From positions 74,562,001 to 74,626,000 of the forward strand of contig JASDFA010000019.1 in the NCBI GenBank assembly GCA_035772735.1: a DNA stretch of 64,000 nt, read 5' to 3'. The notes under the pieces were generated by a model. It made no database searches. It worked only from the letters and a program-made list of their open reading frames with translations, and was not told the DNA's origin. This stretch comes from Datura wrightii (taxonomy: Eukaryota; Streptophyta; Magnoliopsida; Solanales; Solanaceae). Positions 55,441-64,000 of the stretch are shown piece by piece; position 1 is the stretch's first letter; every line of letters begins with the position of its first letter. The position numbers were made by a program, and so were the translations under genes.

Positions 55441-58400
55441 TGTAATACCCAGAAGTTCTCAGGATTTGGAATGTGATCAATAGAAAAATCTAAAATTTGG
55501 ACTTAGGATGACTCGTGGTACGAGTCATAGAAAGTACCAACGGACCGTGGGATCACTCGTGGTTAGCAGTTGCTGTGGATAAGTTGGTAGCAACGAGTAC
55601 AGTAACAACTTATGGAATGATGGTATGAGTTTTGGGTCAGAGTCATTGTTTGGTTCTGGATTGTCAGGAGGGAAGGTACGACTCATGGTATGACCCGTGG
55701 TGAGGAATGATCTTGGGCATATTTACATGCCCAAATATTATTTTATACCCATGTTTTACCCATGTTGTACCTTAATTTAAGAATAATCTCATGTATTTTT
55801 TGTAATTTGTGGCCATGGACTAACAAATATGATTAACTCTCTTTGTAGGTTGAAACTGCCAATGTATGGAGCTCAATGTGAAGATAATGGTCCTAATCTT
55901 GAAGATAAATGTGAAGGGATGGATTATGGATGATGAGACAAGCTAAAAAGGAAATTTGGAGTCAACTCCATGCCACAGATAAGCATTGGGGCATTTAACA
56001 ACGTGCCACAAAACAAAAAATTAATTTATATGAGCAGGGGATGCCAAACAGTGAGCATCCTTGATAGCAGAGTGTCACGGAGGAAAATCTCCATGATAGC
56101 CAGCGTGACACGAAGCTGTTTCACCATAGGACAAGTTCTGCAAATTTCCTAGTTATTATAAGTTGAACCCTTAGCTTCTAAAATCATTATCACGAAATAT
56201 TTTGAGAACATCGTAAAGGAGCAAAGGGAGAAGTGAAAAACTCTACCTAGGGTTCATTATTTTTCATTCTCTTTAACTACTCTTGTAAGTATCTTACTCT
56301 AATTATATTTTTGAGTATTTGTATGAACATGAGTGGCTAAAACCCTTCCTCTAGGGTTGAGGTCACATGATATGATTGTAATTGCATGACTTCTTTGGTT
56401 TGAGTTTTTAGTTGTTGTTTTGTCTTACAGTCTTCATTATTGTTGTTTTCATGCTTGATCACCGTGAAAAGAAACTTGTTAAGCTTAGGTAAAAGCTTGA
56501 AAGAGTAACCCTAGGCTGAACACAAGAATGTAGGGAGCAAGTTCTTATCTTTACAATAGGATTCGTGGTTAGTATAGAAATTATACCTAATTTGCCTTGC
56601 TTGGTTAGTAAAACGGGATGATAGCTAGACACCGACCTAGAATTGTCACATCACCGCTCGTAGAAGTAGTTGTGAAGCTAAGTTAGGTTAAATGATTAGA
56701 GGTATGAAAGTCCATAATCAAGGGCATAAATCCCGCAAACCACATCCATGTAGTTAAATTGCTCATGAATTAGGATGTCACATCCCCACTCAACGATGTA
56801 GGTATGAGACTAGTTTGTCGTGTTTAGAGGCTCGAGAGACCATGAACATCACATTTTAACTATGTGAGACAACAACTGAAGTTTTCATACTTGGACCATT
56901 ATGAATTGTAGCATTGCATGATTATCAGGCCTTAACTCTAGTTGCTTCTTGTATTGTTTCTCGATTGTTTTGTGATCACCTCTAGATTTAATTAGAAAAT
57001 TTAAAAATTTCTACCATCAACACTTGTGAAGGTTAAATTAGCAATTGAACTTGATAATTTTCTGAATTAGTTCAGTCCCTGTGGGTTCGACATTTGGCTC
57101 TTAAAAAGGGCCATTGTATTACTTGTACGATCGCGTACACTTGCGCGCGCGCTGGGGTGGAACAAGGAACCACAGATCATGGTAAGGACCTGTTGGTTGG
57201 GGTGTAGGGTGGTAGAGTTGAATGGTATGGTGAAGGTACGACCTATTGTAAGGGCAAATGAGTCGTTACTCCCACCCGTAGGAAGGAACAGACAATTTCT
57301 CCCAGTCATGCTAATGGATGGATCCCACCACTCGTTGGATTTAGGCACGAGTGGTGGTGTGACCTATGGAAAAGTTGAGAACTCAGGTTTTAGCAGAGGG
57401 TACAATAGGAAGAAACCATGACCCATAGGATCAAGGAATAATTCGTAGGACGAGTCGTGGCACCTGGCAATGTGTAATTTCCTATGTTTTAATTAGGGAA
57501 ATTTCATAATTTTCTAAGCTCCTAAGCCCTAAACTATGTCATTTCAAGCTCAGTTAGGAGGGTTTTAAGAGGGTTTAATCTATTCTAACCTATTCCCTCT
57601 CCATGCATGCACTAGAGGATTCCTAAGGAAATCAAGCCTAGAACTCTTCAAATTCTTCTCCAATTCCTTTGGACTTTCAAGGAAGAGTATAAAACTATAT
57701 TACCAGGTATTTAGGGTTATGAATGGGAGTTTCTTTTCACTCTCATGCCCAATTTCCCTTCATGATCATAAATTCAAGTATTAGAGTCAAGTTTATGATC
57801 CTATGGGGTTTTAACCCATATTCATGAAATTCTCTTAGAGTTGCTTATGGGTCAATTCCCTTTATGTTTTAAATGATGTTTTGAGATTATGGGCAAGTTT
57901 TAAACGTATGTTTATTATAATTCAAGATTTCAAGTTTTAAGAGTATGATGTCCAATTATACTATTTTCATGAAAAGTGGGAATTATGCTTCCAAGTATGA
58001 TGAGATTTCCAGTATTTAAGAATGTTTATGAATTACCCATGTATATATCCATGATTTTGAATAACAGTTCTATTTCAAGCACAATAAAGTTTGGGCAAGC
58101 CCACATGATCTAAGTATGACTTCATGATTTGACTAAATCTTATGATATTAACTTACCACATGGTTTTTGGAGTCTAGACTCCTATTTTTCAGCTTGTGAT
58201 ATGTTTTGAGCCAAGGCTCCTCATGTTCAATTTTTAGACTATGTACACATTATTATGATCAGCTTCAATGAAAAATGATGGAGAGTATATGCATGTTTTT
58301 GGGAGTAGTGTCTAGCATTGAGTAGTCTAGGGGTTCAGATAACCCCAAGCCTTAGAACTACGTGCCAACTTTGGTTTATTCAGATTCTTTTGAACCTCCC

Positions 58401-59276
58401 TTGTGAGCTTCCCTACCACCAAGTGGCCTTCAGCTAGATATCAATATCATGGTAGCATCCTTAGCCCTGGCAAGGCTTTGTATGACTCTTCCCACTTGAC
58501 TGTAATAGTCAGGACCACGTAAGCTCTATCATGATAATGTGGGTTATATGATGAGTCTCCTGTTGTTCCTCATGATTTCAGTTATGCATGTTCATCAGTT
58601 ATGATATTATGTTTTCAGAAGGTTTGACCCAAATGTTTAGTTTTACTTATGATTATCAGTTTCAACTTTGGGTCATTCTATTTAGTTATGAGACTCAGTT
58701 ATGTTTAATCATATTTTCAGTTAATAGCATGCAAGCCTTACTTTCAGAATCTTATGATGTAATAATTTATGATATACATGTTTTCAGTTTTTACTTACTC
58801 AACTATTTTACTCACCTTGCATACTTGATACATTCCAAGTACTGACCACATACTCTATGTTGTATCGTTTCATGATACAGGCTTAGACGTTCAGGCTCAG
58901 TCCCGCCGCTAGCCAGTTCTTAGAGTTTAGCATATCCAGTCTTGTTGGTAGGTCCTCATCCATCGAGGACCTTTAGTTAGCCTTGTTATTATTGTCTTTC
59001 AGTTTCAGTTTTTTAGTGAGCTAGTTGGGGCCTTCTCCCATCAGCTCGTTAGTATATAGAGGCTTATCAGATATAGTTATGTATTTAGCTTCAAATTCAA
59101 TGTTTGATATTCTTTTGTTTAGATGTATTAAATGTTTAGACTTCTGCTATATCAGAATTCAGTTTTCCATATTGTTTATGGAGTTTATTCATCATATTCA
59201 TGCCATGGGTCAACTTGGAGCCATTTATGGTTCTAGGTTCCTTATCTAGCTCTGGGCCAATGCTTGGGTCATGACA
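55441..59276 (+). repeat. 5' LTR of element D, interrupted by S2
   Basis: It starts TGTAATACCCAG and ends GGGTCATGACA. Word blocks of ACTCGTGG / GACTCATGG type lie on both sides of S2 (55500-55700 and 57175-57465). A region near 58380-58500 matches C's LTR at about 23740-23930 in reverse. No gene. Confidence 0.82.
55708..57164 (+). repeat. S2: solo LTR of an Athila-like element
   Basis: It starts TGATCTTGGGC and ends GGGGTGGAACA, flanked by the perfect duplication AGGAA (55703-55707 and 57165-57169). A word block is at about 56071-56116 (GTGTCACGGAGG, CAGCGTGACACG) and the U5 block CCCTGTGGGTTCGACA at about 57076. It matches the E LTRs in order. A solo LTR arises by recombination between the two LTRs of one element. 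Confidence 0.9.
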
Positions 59277-59279
59277 AAC

Positions 59280-59297
59280 TTGGTTTCAGAGTAATAG
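59280..59297 (+). promoter_or_regulatory. Primer binding site of element D
   Basis: TTGGTTTCAGAGTAATAG lies three bases after the LTR end. It is close to TGGTATCAGAGC, the initiator Met tRNA complement. Confidence 0.75.
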
Positions 59298-59485
59298 GTT
59301 TTGAAGTTTCCTAGGGTGGTTGAAAGTTTCGTTAAGTAGAGTCTTTTTCATTAGTGAGAAGGGAGCCTCACTTATAATGAAGAGGCTACGAAGCATTTAG
59401 GAAATTTCCCTTCTTTAATAATCTATGTCGTGTGATGAAATGTCTTTCTATCCTTCTAACTCATCCTATATGCGTTTGAAGAATC

Positions 59486-60723
59486 ATGCTTCCTCGCCGA
59501 GTTAACGAAAGAAGGAACATAATCAAAAATGGCCATGAGAATGGAAAAAGAGATGCGCACCAGCAAGCCCCACCTGCCCCCTAGGATCATGTGCTTGAGT
59601 AGATTGCCCATGCCGAGTTTAGGGCAGCCATCCAGATGTTTTCATAGGCATTACCGTTCAGGTCAATCAGCAGGCGGTGGCTCATGTTCCCCAAAACGGG
59701 AATGCGACAACAGCTAGAGTCAGAGACTTTCTCAGGGTGAATCCCCCTAAGTTCCTTAGATTGAGAGTGGACGAGGATCCACACGAGTTTATTAATGAGA
59801 TTTAGAAGATCACCCAAATTATGGGGCTGACGGGGGAGGAGTGTGCAGATCTAGCCTCTTATCAGTTGAAGGGTGTTTCTCATATTTGGTTCAGACAGAG
59901 GAAGGATAGCAAGGGAGTAGAAGCAGTTCCCATTGGTTGGGATGAGTTTCTCACCGCATTCTTGAACTGATTATTTCCTTGAGAGATGAGGGAGATCAAG
60001 GCAACAGTTTGTGAACCTGCGACAGAACAACATGATAGTTCAAGAGTATGCTTTGGAGTTCACCCATTTGTCCAAGTGTGCACCAGAGATGGTGGTTGAT
60101 TAGAGGGCTCGGGTGAGCAGGTTTGTGCATGGGATAATGGACTATTTGGTTAAGGATTGCAGGACCGCTATGCTTCATCAAGATGTTAACTTCTTATGGT
60201 TGGTCCTATATGTGTAGCAGATAGAGGCGGTACAAGTGAGTGAGTGTGTGAGTGAGTGAGAGAGAGAGAGAGAGAGGCTAAGAGGGCCAAGACCGACAAT
60301 TTCGGGTTCTCCCAGTAGAGGCCTGGTGGTGGGCATCATCAGCAGACCTACCAGAGATATCAACCACAGTGCTGTTAGAAGTGAGTGTGCCATCCAGATC
60401 TAGGCACGATCAGAGCAAACGAGCATCGGGCTCTCGTGGTCAGGGGAGCAAGTTAGTAGAGCCCAGCATTCTAGGTTGTGACTAGTGTGGTAGGAGGCAC
60501 ACTAGTCAGTGCTTAGTTGGTACAGGTGCATGTTTTGGGTGTGAAAAGCCCGGACATATGCTCAGAGATTGTCTAGAAGCTAAACAGGGCCATGGTAAAG
60601 GCCGAGACCCAGTCTCTAGTTCAGCACTCCACCCGCAAGCTCAGCTATGTAGGGTGCATCCATTAATGCAGGTGGTGGACAATGTCAGAACAGGTTCTAT
60701 GCCCTCTCGACTCTTCAGGAGTA
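59486..60723 (+). pseudogene. gag of element D
   Basis: It starts MLPRRVNERRNI, comparable to C, with many stops. A capsid stretch near 59990-60190 reads NMIVQEYALEFTHLSKCAPE in a shifted frame. A zinc knuckle CFGCEKPGHMLRDC is at about 60530-60575, preceded by the CGRRHTSQC motif. A GA-rich microsatellite (60236-60279) lies within the linker and shifts the frame. Confidence 0.75.
60236..60279. repeat. GA/GTGA microsatellite inside D gag
   Basis: GTGAGTGAGTGTGTGAGTGA is followed by about ten GA units. It is probably slippage-expanded after the gene died. Confidence 0.85.
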
Positions 60724-62067
60724 GGAGGTCTCCCTAGATGTGGTTACTGGTATGTTACGAGTATTCTATCTTAATGTTTATGCACTAGATCTAGGGGCTA
60801 CTTTATCATTTGTGATGCCCTATGTTGCTAGTAGTTTCAGAGTCAGTCCCGAAATCCTATCAGAATCCTTCTCAGTCTCTATTCCAGTCGATGATTTAAT
60901 TGTAACTTGACAGGTATATTGAAATTGCCCTATCATAGTCCTTCAGAAAGTCAGCTCAGTAGATTTAGTAGAGTTAGCCATGACAGATTTCGATGTTATC
61001 TTTGCATGGATTGGCTACATGCATGTTATGCTTCAGTGAATTGTAGAACCTGTGCAGTAGAGTTTCAGTTTTCGGGTGAGCCAGTCCTAGAGTGGAAGGG
61101 TAGTTCATATGTGCCTGTAGGTCGCTTTGTTTCCTACCTTAAGGCCAGAAAGATGATCTCTAAAGGTTGCGTGTACCATCTACTTTGGGTTAAGGATACT
61201 ACGTCCAAGACCCCGACTATCCAGTCAGTTCCTATAGTGTGTGAATATCCTAAGGTGTTTCTAGATGATTTACCGGGAGTCCCTCCCGAGAAGGAGATCG
61301 ACTTTGGTATTGATCTTCTTCCTGATATGCAACCTATAAGTATCCCTTCTTATAAAATGGCTCCAACTGAGCTAAAGGAGTTAAAGGAGCAGTTGAAGGA
61401 CCTCTTAGACAAGGGTTTCATCAGACTTAGTAAATCCCCGTGGGTTGTACTAGTTCTTTGTTCGAAATAAGGATGGTTGTCTTCATATGTGCATTGACTA
61501 TCGGTAGTTGAACAAAGTTACCATCAAGCACAAGTATCCTCTTCCCAAGATGATGATTTGTTTGACCGACTTCAGGGTGCTAAGTGCTTCTCAAAGATTG
61601 ATCTCAAGTCTGGTTATCACAAACTCAGAGTTAGGGAAAGTGACATCCCAAAGACAGCTTTCAGGAATCGGTATGGTCACTATGAGTTTGTAGTTATATC
61701 TTTTGGACTAACGAATGCTCTTACAACTTTTATGGATTTGATGAACAGGGTGTTCAAGCCATATTTGGATATGTTCATGATTATGTTCATTGATGACATC
61801 CTCATATACTCTAGGAGCGAGGAGGAGCATGCCGCTCATTTGAGGGTGGTGCTACAAACTCTTAAGGATTCCCAGCTGTTCGCTAAATTCAGCAAGTGTG
61901 AGTTTTGGTTGGATTTAGTAGCACTTTTGGGTCATGTGGTGTCAAGCGAGGGTGTACAGGTAGACTCTCAAAAGATAGAAGCTGTGAAGAATTGGCCTAG
62001 ACTATTTAGTCCTTCAGATATCAGGAGTTTCTTGGGTTTTAGCTGGATACTATGGGAGGTTTGTTGA
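60724..62067 (+). pseudogene. Protease and reverse transcriptase of element D
   Basis: Protease carries YALDLGATLSFV (about 60780-60815), so the catalytic Asp is kept here, unlike in C. A frame change occurs near 60996, then the frame 60907-61470 continues to the RT start (FGIDLLPDMQPISIPSYKMA). RT is broken near 61450 and resumes at 61558-62067 with FSKIDLKSGYHKLRV, FGLTNALTTFMDLMN and the catalytic MFIDDILIYS intact. It ends at LGFSWILW by a frame change. Confidence 0.85.
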
Positions 62068-62079
62068 AGGGTTTTCTTC

Positions 62080-62608
62080 CATTGCAGCATCCTTAACTAA
62101 GTTGACCTAGAAGAAAGTGAAATTTCAATGGTTGGAGGCCTGTGAAAGGAGTTTTCAGGAGTTGAAGACTCGACTCACCTCAACACTAATGTTGACCCTA
62201 CCTGAGGGTACAGATGGATTTTTGGTATATTGTGATGCCTCGAGGATCGACCTTGGTTGTCTGTTGATGCAACATGATAAGGTAATAGCCTATTCTTCTA
62301 GGCAATTTAAGATCCATGAGAAGAACTATTCAACTCACGACCTCGAGTTAGCAGCAATAGTATTTGCCTTGAAGATTTGGAGACACTTTCTATATGGGGT
62401 CCATGTGGATGTGTTTACGGACGACAAGAGCCTACAGTACGTGTTTACTCATAAGGACCAAAACCTACGACAAAGAAGGTGGTTAGAACTTCTTAAAGAT
62501 TATGACATGAGTGTGCTTTATCATCCAGGTAAGGCCAATGTGGTGGAAGACACTCTTAGCAGACTTTCTATGGAGAGTGTATCACATATGGAAGAGGAAA
62601 GGAAATAG
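62080..62608 (+). pseudogene. RNase H of element D
   Basis: The open frame 62117-62608 has VYCDASRIDLGCLLMQH, HDLELAAIVFALKIW, VFTDDKSLQ and VVEDTLSRLS. Acidic positions are kept; His after the third Asp is Asp (TDD for TDH). An upstream stop at about 62108 breaks the link with RT. Confidence 0.85.
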
Positions 62609-62639
62609 TTGGTGAAGGATCTGCATTGGCTTGCACGAT

Positions 62640-64000
62640 TAGGAGTTCACCTTATGGACTCGATGGATGGTGGTGTCCTTGTTTAGAACGGTTCAGAATC
62701 CTCTTTGGTGATTGAAGTCAAAGCTAGGCAAGATGAGGATCCTATTTTGGTAAAGTTGAAGGAAGAAATTTAGAATAAGAAGGTAGAGGTCTTCTCCAAG
62801 GGGGAGATGGTGTACTTTGATATCAGGGTCATTTGTGTGTTCCGGGTGTTAATGACTTGAGAGATTGGATGTTGCATGAGGCTCATGGTTCACGATACTC
62901 TATACATCCAGGTGCCACCAAGATGTACCGTGACCTACAAGAAGTCTATTGGTGGAGTGGCATGAAGATGGACATAATGGAGTTTGTGGGTAAGTGTCCG
63001 AATTGTCAATAAGTGAAAGTTGAGCATCAAAGACATGGAGGTGTGCTACAAGATATTAGTATCCCTATTTAGAAGTGGAAGGAAATCAACATGGACTTCA
63101 TTATAGGGTTGCCTCGTACTTGTTGATAGTATGACTCTATTTGGGTGGTTGTAGATAAGTTGACTAAAGCAGCTCATTTTCTACTGGTGAAAACTATCGA
63201 CTTAGTGGAGGATTATTCCAAATTGTATATTCGGGATTTATTTTTGTTGCATGGAGTTCCCTTGTCCATCATATCAGATAGAGGTACTCAGTTTACCTCC
63301 CAGTTTTGGAGGTTGTTTCAAAATGGACTCGGTACTTAGGTCAAGCTTAGCACAACTTTTCACCCGTAGACAGATGGTCAGGCCAGGAGGACCATTCCCA
63401 ATCTTAAGGATATGTTGAGAGCATGTATGATTTGACTTCAAAGGTAGTTGGGATGATCATTTACCTCTCATCGAGTTTGCATAAAACAAGAACTACCATT
63501 CCAGCATTCAAATGGCTCCATTTGAGGCTCTTTATGGGTGGTGGTGTAGATCGCCTACTGGGTGATTTAAAGTCGGGGAAGTTACGTTGATAGGGCCAGA
63601 ATCAGTTCATGAGGATATGGAGAAAGTCCATCTTATAAGGAAAAGGTTGAAAATATCTCAGAGTCGTCAAAAGTCCTATGCAGATGTGAGGAAGAGAAAA
63701 CTTGAATTTGAAGTTGATGATTGAGTGTTTCTAAAGGTATCTCCCATGAAGGGAGTAATGAGAATCAAAAAGAAGGGGAAGCTTAGTCCCCACTATGTTG
63801 GCACATACAAAATTGTGAGACGTGTTGGTAAGGTGGCCTATGAGTTGGAGTTGTCCTCGAAATTAGCTTCAGTACATCCAATTTTTCATGTATCACTCTT
63901 GAAGAAGTGCATGGGTGACTCGAATTTGGTTGTTCCGGTGGAGAGAGTAGGTGTGAATGATAGCCTTAGTTATGAGGAGATTCCGTTGAAATACCTGATC
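62640..64000 (+). pseudogene. Integrase and start of chromodomain of element D
   Basis: The zinc-binding part is at about 62880-63015 (HPGATKMYRDLQE ... CPNCQ, then a stop). The core has NMDFIIGLP, VVVDKLTKAAHFLLVKTI and ISDRGTQFTSQFW (63145-63339). HP-stop-TDGQA follows with Arg replacing the expected Glu. The C-terminal part reads SVHEDMEKVHLIRKRLK, SPMKGVMR and HPIFHVSLLKKCMGD. The chromodomain begins LSYEEIP at the window edge. Several stops make it inactive. Confidence 0.82.

Larger units (their letters stand above)
55441..64000 (+). mobile_element. Element D: Tekay-type chromovirus, cut by the window end
   Basis: It comprises a 5' LTR (55441-59276, interrupted by S2), an initiator-Met primer site, gag, protease, RT, RNase H, integrase and the beginning of the chromodomain. 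The LTR without S2 is about 2,374 bp, close to that of C. Proteins, LTR words and primer site show C and D are one family. The 3' LTR is beyond the window. Confidence 0.85.

Noticed and set aside
60178..60393. Minus-strand ORF with a serine/leucine repeat
   Set aside because: It is the reverse reading of the GA microsatellite in D gag.

Overview
This window looks like plant nuclear heterochromatin made almost entirely of LTR retrotransposons stacked inside one another. I see no host protein-coding gene, tRNA, rRNA or CRISPR array. The gag-pol fragments are plant Ty3/gypsy types of two kinds. One is chromoviruses of Tekay/Del type, with a chromodomain, about 2.3-2.6 kb LTRs, and an initiator-Met primer site in two of them. 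The other is Athila/Tat-type elements, with about 1.4-1.7 kb LTRs, a tRNA-Asp-like primer site and a long 3' internal region. Their overall flavour suggests a dicot, most likely Solanaceae; that is inference from remembered protein similarity, not a search. Every coding region is broken by stops or frameshifts.

Layout. (1) 1-3741: 3' end of chromovirus J (+), ending in a 2.57 kb LTR. (2) 3756-about 5870: LTR and 3' internal remnant of Athila-like element F (-). (3) 6091-13916: element E (-), an Athila-like element with two LTRs that keeps only gag and protease. E sits in an unclassified repeat relic (K: about 5871-6090 and 13917-14760). (4) 14761-52558: chromovirus H (-), the main host of later insertions. 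Its 3' LTR was opened by Tat/Athila-like element B (+, 14931-38401). B's 3' LTR was opened by chromovirus C (-, 17751-38016). C's 5' LTR was opened by a complete 12.7 kb Athila-type element A (+, 24291-37011) flanked by the perfect 5-bp duplication TTCAT. Further into H, element G (+, 43087-49584) splits the reverse transcriptase and a truncated LTR (S1, 50161-51631) replaces part of the RT N-terminus. (5) 52559-55440: Athila-like element I (-), inserted in the gag of H. I is in turn interrupted by chromovirus D (+, 55441 to the window end). D's 5' LTR carries a solo Athila-like LTR (S2, 55708-57164) with the perfect duplication AGGAA. Two chains of insertion four levels deep can therefore be read.

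The parts work together as retroelement life-cycle modules: LTR promoter, primer site, gag, protease, RT, RNase H, integrase, polypurine tract, LTR. Several cis features recur in unrelated elements and are not explained by the proteins. They are: (a) a small hairpin with near-invariant loop AGGCAA/T and covarying stem just downstream of the last ORF in A, E and G; (b) GC-rich blocks of repeated dyad 'words' lying tens of bases upstream of TATA boxes in many LTRs, with second copies inside A and G upstream of their 3' internal regions; (c) a palindrome ACTATT...TGGCCA...AATAGT in the 3' internal region of A and E; (d) a conserved U5 block resembling a tRNA T-arm/B-box. Element G carries, instead of gag-pol, one ORF of about 335 codons with two Cys/His knuckle-like motifs. 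It is the best candidate for an undescribed non-autonomous family.
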